Below, piece by piece: positions 49,053 to 59,313 of a stretch of DNA of 64,000 nt (within the stretch, counting starts at the first letter, position 1; each line of letters begins with the position of its first letter). A program made the position numbers and the translations under genes. A model generated the notes under the pieces. The model made no database searches, was not told where the DNA came from, and saw only the letters and a list, made by a program, of their open reading frames with translations. The DNA is taken from NCBI GenBank assembly GCA_964036295.1, contig OZ038473.1:2239501-2303500 (forward strand), given 5' to 3'. The DNA comes from Plumapathes pennacea. Taxonomy: Eukaryota; Cnidaria; Anthozoa; Antipatharia; Myriopathidae.

Positions 49053-49346
49053 GTACGTTTGAGGAGAAAACTGGAAGCAGTGTGCCCTGAACGCAAACTA
49101 CAACTGAAGTTTGCAAAGACTTCGGCCATCATCATGGGTAGTTTTGTGATTCTCTTCACCCCTCTTCTCGTCCTTGCCACGACGAGGAAGCTTCACAAGG
49201 CAAGACCTATCGGCGTCAATGCTTTGATGATTGCGAACTTCATTGCATCAAATAGCGCTTGGTTAAATCCCCCTATCTACGCGTGGAAGAATCGCAGTTT
49301 CGAAGGAATGTTCCTCTACAACACTCTGGTTCATTTCATCAAGTGA
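49053..49346 (+). pseudogene. Truncated D-type GPCR fused to the FRA10AC1 C-terminal codons, copy 1
   Basis: Codons for the end of loop 3, TM6 and TM7 of a D-type GPCR (LEAVCPERKLQLKFAK, FVILFTPLLV, SAWLNPPIYAWKNRSF) are about 95 percent identical in protein to GPCR D at 62.9-63.2 kb. TM1-TM5 are missing and there is no ATG at the start (GTG only). After AGT TTC the sequence switches at 49301 to the FRA10AC1 ending in the same reading frame (FEGMFL). The FRA10AC1 stop TAA is TAC here, so the frame runs on as YNTLVHFIK to TGA at 49346. The following bases, to about 49610, match the FRA10AC1 3' UTR. A broken gene by all signs. Confidence 0.9.
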
Positions 49347-49612
49347 ATCCAGCAACTGAGGAAGATGACGGGAACGATACCACGTGTGTAGTCTGCAGAC
49401 GGAGGAGGAAGCGACACTTGGAAAAAGGTACCTGCAGGAACTACAGGTTTGAAGACGTATTCGGAGGTACCAGCTATTATCTCTTTAAACTTCATCGTAA
49501 TATCTAACGGAATTTTAAATATTGCTGCAATCACCGAACGACGGGTTTGATGAGCACTGTTCAACGTAATGAGTGTAAGCCAGGTTTTCACGAGGCAAGG
49601 GGCGAGGACTAA

Positions 49613-49915
49613 TTAACAATTATTCGCCGAAGTGGAGATGAATAGCGGTGGATATTTACCGAGCCGTTTCGGCGAGGTAAATATCCACCGCTATTCACCG
49701 ATACTGAGGAGAATAATTGTTTTAGTATAAACCACACAAGTTTAATAGCCAACTCCCAAATAGCTATTTTATTCCCGGGCAAAAATTGGGTTCGCGCGCC
49801 ATTTTTTTTTTTACCGGAAACCGCCGGGAGGTGAATAGTACTTGATATTCCGAGATTGAGGAGCCAATCAGAGCGCGCGAAAAGCACTATTCATGCACTT
49901 GTGTGGTATATACTA
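49613..49915. mobile_element. Hairpin plus TIR element inserted in unit 2
   Basis: Two modules: the AACAATTATTCGCC hairpin (with GCCGTTTCGGCG loop) and a TTAGTATAAACCACACAAG...CTTGTGTGGTATATACTAA element. Flanked by CTAA on both sides, present once in the empty site of unit 1 (44188-44193), so CTAA is the likely target duplication. Confidence 0.88.
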
Positions 49916-51910
49916 ACAAGAAATAATTATGCGTAAGCTGAAGGAAACCGAATTGTTTTGACACGCTTGCGTCGAGCCCGTTTGCACTGTGAAATATGGG
50001 CTATTGCGCGTCGCCTGTGAACTAAACCAGCCTTTATACGGCGTTGCTCCGGAAAATCAACACGTGGAATAAGAAATCTTGAAGATAGGGGCATATTACG
50101 AAATGATTACCACTTGAATAGTGACGAGTCTGATGGCACAAACGTCAATAATTCCTCGTGTCAATTTTGCGGCACGTGAGTTTGACAGATCGCCAGTTTA
50201 GTACAAAGAGCCGCTTGCGAAGAGGTTGATGTCGAAATTATTCCTCGATCATCTGGGACTTACAATGCTGTGTAGAGTCATTGGTGCATATGACGAACGC
50301 GGCTCACGTTACGACTCCAAGGAATCCGGCCAACACACCAGGAGGTTTTTCGTGCTTTATTAATAGAAAATGATATCTGCAAGGAACTATCTCAGAAGAA
50401 ACGGAAGATAGTTTGACTTGTAGACAGTAGATATGTAGAATGTGCAACTTTTTGTGTTCGAAGACGAATAGTCAATTTGTTCCCATGGCAACGAGAAAGA
50501 TCTAGCAGCCAGGTGATTTTAGCTGGTAGTAAAGTGGGAGGTCTCAACCTCTGGTGGTAAACAAGCTCGAACATGCAAATTTGGAGATAAATGAGTAGGT
50601 AACACGTATTAAACGAAGAAATAATGGAAGAGACTATTTGCATTGTAAACATATGGCCTTAGGTAATTGCTTGACTTGTGAGGTTTTCTTTCCAGCATTC
50701 GCTGTATGACATTAACCACATAATGGAGAACAGAATAAATCGGTATTATCTCTTTGTCCTCTCTAACTCTGTGTCGGTGAAACTGTAAGATTCGTTAATA
50801 TTTCTCTGGCGAGAGACTGAAGTTCATCACTTTAATAGAAGTGGTTTAAAGGTTTTTTAACACTGACGAACGCAGTTCATGTTGTAGTGTAATGAAAACA
50901 TTATGTTATTAGTAAAGACGTCAGTTTGAATACTCACGGAAAATTTGGCTATAAGGCAATGAAAAAACGTCACGTAGTCTGCATATTTGACAAGTTTATT
51001 GGTCATAATTTACATAACGATATAACCCTAAGATCTGTGCCAACAAAAAGCTTGCATTGGGAAACCAAACCAAAATTGTGGTAAGAGCCAGCATCAAAAG
51101 AAAAGCCTGAATACAATGTGAAAACAGCGAACTGCGAACTGAAACGAATTTTAACTGCTGAGCAACCACCTGATCGGCAAAATTACCCGGCAATTAATTA
51201 ATAAATTGGGCATCGATTTATTTATTGTGCTAGACATTTGTCAAAACCATAACGCGAACACGTCGAGGGAATATGTTTCGAAACCACTAGATATTCACAA
51301 CGAAAAAGTAAAGCTGAGCGTTTACGCCCAGACTTATCTGCAGTTTTGATCTGATGCACAGCTGCCATTCAATCCGCACTGTATGACGCACATGAACGGG
51401 TAAATAAGAGTAACGATCAGAAAAAGCATTCACAGAAACAGAGTGGATCGAGTGTGCACATCAGTTTCAAAAACTGCAAAGGCCAAAGATTGTCTAGAAT
51501 TTCTGTAGTGTTTCTGGTGACGGCTGGAAACCGAGTCCGGTTTTAAAGCAGCTAAACAGTACCGTCGCTCACAGACCATGTAATGATCCAACTTTAACGT
51601 CGAGCTGTAGGGATACGTCGTGGAAGCGAGTCAGGGTTTTAGATCACCCGGCAAGCAGTACTGTTTATACCTCGCAAGCAAGGCACGACCCGAGTCAGAC
51701 CGCAGAACGACCAGAGTCAAGCCAAAAACGGCCCGAGTTAAGCCGAGAAACAGTTGCACCAGACAGTAAGGTTTTGACATTCTTCCGCATATTACCGTTT
51801 GCACCTCACAGACAAAGAACAGCTCGAGTCGAGTCGAACTACAGGCCTGTTCGTAGGACTTTCAGCCACACCTGACTGTTGGCGAAAATCGGTGGCTTCT
51901 GATTGGGAAG
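49916..51910. other. Upstream region of GPCR B
   Basis: Colinear with 44194-46212 and 55601-57585. No convincing gene. May hold a promoter and 5' UTR exon; TTTTCTTTCCAG (near 50692) is conserved in all three units. Confidence 0.5.
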
Positions 51911-53017
51911 ATGTCGCCCGGCTTTGACGCGGTTAAAGATCACGTGGAGTTCGGTGTGAATTGCATTTCGACAATTTTTACACTTTTCGGCAATGGTCTT
52001 CTTTTGCGTGCTTTTTATAAAGTGCGTTCACTGAGAACTCCGGCAAACATGCTTCTCGTTAGCCTTGCAATTGCAGACTTGATGTATATCGTCTCATTTG
52101 TGCTGCACATTCTGAAGTGTTGGCTTGGACATGATTTCAGTTGTATTTTCAATGTTTTTCATCGACGTGTCTTCTTCGCCGTGAACGCGATCGTGTTGTT
52201 AAATCTTGCAGCTATTAGCATCGAACGACTCGTCGCCATCAAGTTCTCTCTGCGATACATCGAACTGGTCACTAAACGCCGCGTGAAGATTGCCGTGGCG
52301 ATCGTTTGGATCTTTGGTATTGCACTGAACGTCGTACCGTTTACTTTGAAGATAGTGTGGCGCTTAATCGAGACGGAAGACGAAGACAGCTTCGAAGATC
52401 TACTCCTTGGCAGCTATCCACCACACACGGATGTTTCAGATCGTAAGGAAAGCTGCGTCGGGAATCAAAGTGCACAAAATCAAACGTGGAACGGCCACAG
52501 AGTGTTCTTTTTGTTCAGCTTCTCCAAACTGTTGCTACCGTATGTCATAACTGTTGTCTGCCATGCTTGGATCTTTGTGATTGCAAGACAACATTACAAG
52601 CGTGTAAAGGCACAGCTAGAGCACCTTTCTCCACATTTGAGTCTTCAGATGAAACATGCGAAAACGACGGCATTAGTCATGGGTAGTTTCTTGTTTTTGT
52701 TCACCCCATTGGTCATAGCTGTGTTTCTTAAGTCGTTCACAAAAGGCCGGATGGTCAGATTCCTACATCTCTGCATAGCACGCCTCGTTTCCTCGCAGTG
52801 TGCTTGGGTAAATCCTCTCATTTATGCATGGAGAAACGAAGGCTTCAGAAAAGCTTTCTGTGAAATCTTGAATCCAGTGTATTCACGCCTTTGTCGTTGT
52901 CGTAGCGACGCCGAAAACCAAGACCCCCCAAGAATTCAAAGCGAAGGGAGATATGAAGAATACAGGTTGCGAAAAATAGGACCAAACTCCATTTTGAGAA
53001 GCAATTACACAGACTGA
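51911..53017 (+). CDS. Class A orphan GPCR, copy B, with extended C-terminal tail
   Basis: 368 residues, same family as A and C. It keeps GNGLLL, LAIADLMY, ERL, LLPYV, FLFTP and NPLIY. It differs from A and C more than they differ from each other: N terminus MSPGFDAVKDHVEFGVNC, HILKCWLGHDFSC before TM3, HLCIARLVSSQCAW before TM7. Near the end a one-base deletion relative to A and C (CGAAGGGAGATATG against CGAAGAGAAGATATG) shifts the frame past their stop and adds RYEEYRLRKIGPNSILRSN and a few more residues. Otherwise intact and probably functional. Confidence 0.92.
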   Translation: MSPGFDAVKDHVEFGVNCISTIFTLFGNGLLLRAFYKVRSLRTPANMLLVSLAIADLMYIVSFVLHILKCWLGHDFSCIFNVFHRRVFFAVNAIVLLNLAAISIERLVAIKFSLRYIELVTKRRVKIAVAIVWIFGIALNVVPFTLKIVWRLIETEDEDSFEDLLLGSYPPHTDVSDRKESCVGNQSAQNQTWNGHRVFFLFSFSKLLLPYVITVVCHAWIFVIARQHYKRVKAQLEHLSPHLSLQMKHAKTTALVMGSFLFLFTPLVIAVFLKSFTKGRMVRFLHLCIARLVSSQCAWVNPLIYAWRNEGFRKAFCEILNPVYSRLCRCRSDAENQDPPRIQSEGRYEEYRLRKIGPNSILRSNYTD

Positions 53018-53406
53018 GACCTTCTCTTCAAACTCTCGCGCTTCTTGGTATGCCTTTTCGTCCGATTTAGAACCTAAGAAATACCGAGACGATACATAAC
53101 GACTTGTCTTGTCGTTATATATAAACACAGAAAGCCGAGAGGAAACCAGAACAGGACAAGACAGCTCCGACTGACAGAGGATACCTGAAGGGACTAAATG
53201 AAGAAGACGGACAGTTACTGACGACAAATGCAGACAGACACACGCATAGAGGAAAGCCAGAGAGAAAAGAGAAACAGACGGACCACGAAAGAGACTTCAA
53301 CTATTAGTACCCTCGCAGCGCTCGGGAAAACTAATATTTTAAAAATGGCGTTGTAGTTATTGAACTCGAACTATAAGTTTTGTACTGTCTTAAGTGTTTG
53401 TTTCTT

Positions 53407-53454
53407 CTATTTATTTATTTATGTATTTATTTATTTATTTATTTATTTATTTGT

Positions 53455-53501
<47 letters not shown>

Positions 53502-53503
53502 TA
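53407..53503. repeat. (ATTT)n microsatellite downstream of GPCR B
   Basis: Equivalent of 47722-47825, with an ATGT interruption specific to this copy. Confidence 0.95.
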
Positions 53504-54730
53504 GTGTTATTTAAGTAATAGAAATTAATGGACTTTGAATGTGAAAGACTATCCCCTAAGATAACTGTTCAATTAGTTCATTAATTTTCGGATCTATTTG
53601 GTGACAGTCATATTGTATTTAGCTCAGTCTTCATATCTCATATCTATATATATAAATCTATATTCATAAAGATTATATTTCGACTAAACTGTATAATAGT
53701 GAGATTCTCAATTTTGTTTGTCGCCGTAGAAATAAAAATAGAGAAAAGGCCTAACAGTTGTTACCTTTCTAAACTGAAACTGCATCGTTAATATTTTCTT
53801 TTTCTTCACTATTTCGTTTTACCTCAGCTTCTCTTCTACTTAATTATTCTCTGTCTATTTTCGTTCGCCTATTGTGGCCACCATTGTATTTCCGCTTCGT
53901 CATTACGAAGCGAATACTCGTTTTTTGTTGTTTTTCTTGTATGTTCAATCCATGCGAACACGCGACACCCTTAGCATTATCGATGATCCGTGTCTGGGCA
54001 ATATTCGTTCTCATAAATAAAAAAACTTTCAGTCAAACTCCACTGACAAGAAATACCGAGAAACAAATGGATATTTACTGGCTTTCACGTCTGTGGGTCG
54101 CAGCCAAACTGCACGATAGTTTTTATTAGATAAAGTAGTTTTTAACCCCAGAAGAGTTAATCGATGTTAAAGTAGCAAAACAAATAACAAGCTAGCCTTA
54201 GTGTCTTTTTTCCCCCAAAACCACGAGGCGTACCGAGATACCTTATAGTAATAAAAACGAAATTACAAGGATTTTTTAAGAGAAACTTTTTGTTGTTTTG
54301 CCCGGTTCCAATTTGGTGGTATATACCCACGGATGGGAAACGAGCCTTAGAGCCAAGGTTGTTGTGTTGGGCCACTGCCATTTTCTGATGTGTTAAGTTT
54401 TCTTGATCGTGTTCCAAGAGAAGTGACTACTTTATTTTCTCATTACCGTGAACTCGCAGTTTTGCTTGAATAGAGGGCTGTATAACCTTGCTCAATATAA
54501 TTTGATTCTTCTACTGCTCTCTCTATTCATGCTTGGAAGAACAATATCATTATAGGGCAAGCCATTAACCCAGACATCAGCCAACATTAACTGACAACTA
54601 ACATAAATCCATTTGCACATCACACAATAACTAAGGCTTGATATTATAACGCAGGTGCATGGTCTAAATATCATAAATTCTTATACTAATTGTTCGTTCT
54701 TAAAATTATCTTTAAATAACAACATTTGTG

Positions 54731-55024
54731 GTACGTGTGAGGAGACAACTGGAAGCAGTGTGTCCTGAACGCAAACTACAACTGAAGTTTGCAAAGACTT
54801 CGGCCATCATCATGGGTAGTTTTGTGATTCTCTTCACCCCTCTTCTCGTCCTTGCCACGACGAGAAAGCTTCACAAGGCAAGACCTATCGGCTTCAATGC
54901 TTTGATGATCGCGAACTTCATTGCATCAAATAGCGCTTGGTTAAATCCCCCTATCTACGCGCGGAAGAATCGCAGTTTCGAAGGAATGTTCCTCTACAAC
55001 ACTCTGGTCCATTTCATCAAGTGA
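54731..55024 (+). pseudogene. Truncated D-type GPCR fused to the FRA10AC1 C-terminal codons, copy 2
   Basis: Same structure as 49053-49346: TM6-TM7 of a D-type GPCR, join at 54979, FEGMFL then YNTLVHFIK and stop. It keeps VRRQLEAVCPERK (closer to intact D at this point) and has R for W in NPPIYARKN. The upstream join (AACATTTGTGGT/ACGTGTGAGG) is shared with copy 1, so the loss of TM1-TM5 came before the copies separated. Confidence 0.9.
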
Positions 55025-55290
55025 ATCCAGCAACTGAGGACGATGGCGGGAACGATACCACGTGTGTAGTCTGCAGACGGAGGAGGAAGCGACACTTGGA
55101 AAAAGGTACCTGCAGGAACTACAGGTTCGAAGACGTATTCGGAGGTACCAGCTATTATCTCTTTAAACTTCATCGTAATATCTAACGGAATTTTAAATGT
55201 TGCTGCAATCACTGAACGACGGGTTTGATGAGCACTGTTCAACGTAATGAGTGTAAGCCAGGTTTTCACGAGGCAAGGGGTGAGGACTAA

Positions 55291-55600
55291 TTAACAATTA
55301 TTCGCCGAAGTGGAGGTGAATTAGCGGTGGATATTTACCGAGCCGTTTCGGCGAGGTAAATATCCACCGCTATTCACCGACACTGAGGAGAATAATTGTT
55401 TTAGTATAAACCACACAAGTTTAATAGCCAACTCCCAAATAGCTATTTTATTCCCGATAAAAGTGGGCAAAAATTGGGTTCGCGCGCCATTTTTTTTTTT
55501 ACCGGAAACCGCCGGGAGGTGAATAGTACTTGATATTCCGAGATTGAGGAGCCAATCAGAGCGCGCGAAAAGCACTATTCACTTGTGTGGTATATACTAA
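55291..55600. mobile_element. Hairpin plus TIR element inserted in unit 3
   Basis: Same insertion at the same CTAA target as 49613-49915, with small differences (it keeps GATAAAAGTGGGC and lacks a TGCA near the right end). Confidence 0.88.
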
Positions 55601-57585
55601 CAAGAAATAATTATGCGTAAGCTGAAGGAAACCGAATTGTTTTGACACGCTTGCGTCGAGCCCGTTTGCACTGTGAAATATGGGCTATTGCGCGTCGCCT
55701 GTGAACTAAACCAGCCTTTATACGGCGTTGCTCCGGAAAATCAACACGTGGAATAAGAAACCTTGAAGATAGGGGCATATTACGAAATGATTACCGCTTG
55801 AATAGTGACGCAGTCTGATGGCACAAACGTCAATAATTCCTCGTGTCAATTTTGCGGCACGTGAGTTTGACAGATCGCCAGTTTAGTACAAAGAGCCGCT
55901 TGCGAAGAGGTTGATATCGAAATTATTCCTCGATCATCTGGGACTTACAATGCTGTGTAGAGTCATTGGTGGATATGACGAACGCGGCTCACGTTACGAC
56001 TCCAAGGAATCCGGCCAACACACCAGGAGGTTTTCCTGCTTTATTAATAGAAAATGATATCTGCAAGGAACTGTCTCAGAAGAAACGGAAGACAGTTTGA
56101 CTTGTAGACAGTAGATATGTAGAATGTGCAACTTTTTGTGTTCGAAGACGAATAGTCAATTTGTTCCCATGGCAACGAGAAAAATCTAGTAGCCAGGTGA
56201 TTTTAGCTGGTAGTAAAGTGGGAGGTCTCAAGCTCTGGTGGTAAACAAGCTCGAACATGCAAATTTGGGGATAAATGAGTAGGTAACACGTATTAAACCA
56301 AGAAAGAATGGAAGAGACTATTTGCATTGTAAACATATCGTCTTAGTTAATTGCTTGACTTGTGAAGTTTTCTTTCCAGCATTCGCTGTATGACATTAAC
56401 CACATCATGGAGAACAGAATAAATCGGTACTATCTCTTTCTCCTCTCTAACTCTGTGTCGGTGAAACTGAAAGATTCGTTGATATTTCTCTGGCGAGAGA
56501 CTGAAGTTCATCACTTTAATAGAAGTGGTTTAAAGGTTTTTTAACACTGACGAACGCAGTTCATGTTGTAGTGTAATGAAAACATTCTGTTATTAGTAAA
56601 GACGTCAGTTTGAATACTCACAGAAACTTTGGCTATAAGGCAATGAAAAAACGTCACGTAGTCTGCATATTTGACAAGTTTATTGGTCATAATTTACATA
56701 ACGATATAACCCTAAGATCTTTGCCAACAAAAAGCTTGCATTGGGAAACCAAACCAAAATTGTGGTAAGAGCCAGCATCAAAAGAAAAGCCTGAATACAA
56801 TGTGAACACAGCGAACAGCGAACTGAAACGAATTTTAATTGCTGAGCAACCACTTGATCGGTGAAATTATCCGGCAATTAATTAATAAACTGGGCATCGA
56901 TTCATTTATTGTGCTAGACATTTGTCAAAACCATAAAGCGAATACGTCAAGGGAATATGTTTCGAAACCACCAGATGTTCACAACGAAAAAATAAAGCTG
57001 AGCGTTTACGCCCAGACTTATCTGCAGTTTTGATCTGATGCATGGCTGCCACTCAATCCTCATTGTATGACGCACATGAGCGGGTAACTAATAGTCACGA
57101 TCAGAAAAAGCATTCACAGAAACAGAGTGGATCGAGTGTGCACATCAGTTTCGAAAACTCCAAAGACCAAAGATTGTCTAGAATTTCTGTAGTGTTTCTG
57201 GTGACGGCTGGAAACCGAGTCCGGTTTTAAAGCAGCTAAACAGTACCGTCGCTCACAGGCCATGTAAGGATCCAACTTTAACGTCGAGCTGTAGGGATGC
57301 GTCGAGAAAGCGAGTCAGGGTTTTAGATCACCCAGCAAACAGTACTGTTTATACCTCGCAAGGAAGGCACGACCCGAGTCAGACCGCAGAACGACCAGAG
57401 TCAAGCCAAAAACGACCCGAGTTAAGCCGAGAAACAATTGCACCAGACAGCAAGGTTTTGACATTCTTCCGCATATTACCGTTTGCACCTGACAGACAAA
57501 GAACAGCTTGAGTCGAGTCGAACTACAGGCCTGTTCGTAGGACTTTCAGCCGCACCTGACTGTTGGTGGAAGTCGGTGTCTTCTG
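55601..57585. other. Upstream region of GPCR C
   Basis: Colinear with the regions before A and B; no convincing gene. TTTTCTTTCCAG recurs near 56378. Probable promoter/5' UTR space. Confidence 0.5.
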
Positions 57586-58641
57586 ATGGGGGAGCCGTCG
57601 CGCGGCTTTGGCGCGGTTAAACATGACGTTCGGTTCAGTGTGAACTGCATTTCGACAATGTTTACACTTTTCGGCAATGGTCTTCTTTTGCGTGCTTTTT
57701 GTAAAGTGCGTTCACTGAGGACTCCGGCCAACATGCTTCTCGTTAGCCTTGCAATTGCAGACTTGATGTATATCGTTTCATTTGTGCTGCAGATTCTGAA
57801 GGGTAGGCTTGAAGATGACTACAGTTATTATTTCCATGTTATTCATAAAAAAATCTTCTTCGCCGTGAACGCGACCGTGTTGTTAAACCTTGCAGCTATT
57901 AGCATCGAACGACTCGTCGCCATCAAGTTCTCTCTGCGATACATCGAACTGGTCACTAAACGCCGCGTGAAGATTGCCGTGGCTACTGTTTGGATCCTCG
58001 GTATTGCACTGAACGTCGTACCGTTTATTTTGAAGAGAGTGCGGCGCTTAATCGAGACGGAGGACGAAGACAGCTTCGAAGATCTACTCCTTGGCAGCTA
58101 TTCACGACATACGAATGTTTGTGATCGTAGGGCAAGCTGCGTCGGCAATCAAAGTGCACAAAGTAAACCGAGGAACGGGCCCGGAGTGTTCTTTTGGTTC
58201 AGCTTCTGCAAACTGTTGCTGCCGTATGTTATAACTGTTGTCTGCCATGCTTGGATCTTTGTGATTGCAAGACAACATTACAAGCGTGTAAAGGCACAGC
58301 TAGAGCACCTTTCTCCACATTTGGGTCTTCAGATGAAACATGCGAAAACGACGGCGATAGTAATGGGTAGTTTCTTGTTTTTGTTCACCCCATTGGTCGT
58401 AGCTGTGTTTCTTAAGTCGTTCACAAAAGGCCGGATGGTCAGATTCCGACATGTCTACGTCTTACGCCTCGTCTCCTCGCAGTCTGCTTGGGTAAATCCT
58501 CTCATCTATGCATGGAGAAACGAAGGCTTCAGAAAAGCTTTCTGTGAAATCTTGAAACCAGTGTATTCACGCCTTTGTCGTTGTCGTAGCGACGCCGAAA
58601 ACCAAGACCCCCCAAGAATTCAAAGGGAAGAGAAGATATGA
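57586..58641 (+). CDS. Class A orphan GPCR, copy C, intronless
   Basis: 351 residues, nearly identical to copy A, including the whole N terminus MGEPSRGFGAVKHDVRFSVN and the EEKI ending. Visible differences: QILKGRLEDDYSYYFH before TM3 replaces the usual SCYFH, so the conserved Cys3.25 is lost (C to Y); TM4 has ILKRVRRL; loop 2 has NVCDRRASC, so one extra Cys lies close by. NPLIY, ERL and FLFTP are kept. Loss of Cys3.25 would remove the standard TM3-loop 2 disulfide unless the new Cys substitutes. Confidence 0.92.
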   Translation: MGEPSRGFGAVKHDVRFSVNCISTMFTLFGNGLLLRAFCKVRSLRTPANMLLVSLAIADLMYIVSFVLQILKGRLEDDYSYYFHVIHKKIFFAVNATVLLNLAAISIERLVAIKFSLRYIELVTKRRVKIAVATVWILGIALNVVPFILKRVRRLIETEDEDSFEDLLLGSYSRHTNVCDRRASCVGNQSAQSKPRNGPGVFFWFSFCKLLLPYVITVVCHAWIFVIARQHYKRVKAQLEHLSPHLGLQMKHAKTTAIVMGSFLFLFTPLVVAVFLKSFTKGRMVRFRHVYVLRLVSSQSAWVNPLIYAWRNEGFRKAFCEILKPVYSRLCRCRSDAENQDPPRIQREEKI

Positions 58642-59082
58642 AGAATAGAGGTTGCGAAAAAGAGGACCAAGTTCCATTTTGAGAAGCAAGTACACAGACT
58701 GAGACCTTCTCTTCAAACTCTCGCGCTTCTTGTTATGCCTTTTCGTCCGATCTAGAACCTAAGAAATACCGAGACGATACATCCTGTCGTAATATATGAA
58801 CGCAATGACAAAGCCGAGAGGAAACCAGAACATGACAAGACAGCTCCGACTGACAGAGGATACCTGAAGGGACTAAACGAAGAAGACGGACAGTTACTGA
58901 CGACAAATGCAGACACACACGCATAGAGGAAAGCCAGAGAGAAAAGAGAAACAGACGGACCACGAAAGAGACTTTAACTATTAGTACCCTCGCAGGGCTC
59001 GGAAAAATGTTATTTTAAAAATGGCCTTGTAGCTATTGAACTCGAACTATAAGTTTTGTATTGTCTTAAGTGTTTGTTTCTT

Positions 59083-59086
59083 CTAT

Positions 59087-59161
<75 letters not shown>

Positions 59162-59163
59162 TA
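59083..59163. repeat. (ATTT)n microsatellite downstream of GPCR C
   Basis: Uninterrupted TTTA repeats, the purest of the three equivalent tracts. Confidence 0.95.
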
Positions 59164-59313
59164 GTGTTATTTAAGTAATAGAAATTAATGGACTTTGACT
59201 GTGAAAGACTATCCCCTAAGATAACTGTTCAATTAGTTCATTAATTTTCGGACCTATTTGGTGACATTCATATTTCTATTTAGCTCAGACTTCATATCTT
59301 ATATCTATATATA

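Larger units (their letters stand above)
43861..49300. repeat. Segmental duplication unit 1 (with GPCR A)
   Basis: Starts within the last FRA10AC1 exon (CGAAGGAATGTTCCTCTA) and ends where the same sequence recurs. About 5.44 kb. Carries GPCR A, a long 3' flank with an ATTT microsatellite, and the truncated D-type GPCR. The upstream 2.3 kb (43880-46212) has no convincing gene; it is closely repeated before GPCRs B and C and includes a possible acceptor at TTTTCTTTCCAG (about 45037), which could begin a 5' UTR exon. Unlike units 2 and 3, the site at 44188-44193 (GGACTAACAAG) is uninterrupted. Confidence 0.9.
49301..54978. repeat. Segmental duplication unit 2 (with GPCR B)
   Basis: 5678 bp, from the FRA10AC1-derived CGAAGGAATG to the same motif at 54979. 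Contains the FRA10AC1 3' UTR copy, the TIR insertion at 49613-49915, GPCR B, and a second truncated D gene. Outside the insertion it is closely colinear with unit 1. Confidence 0.92.
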
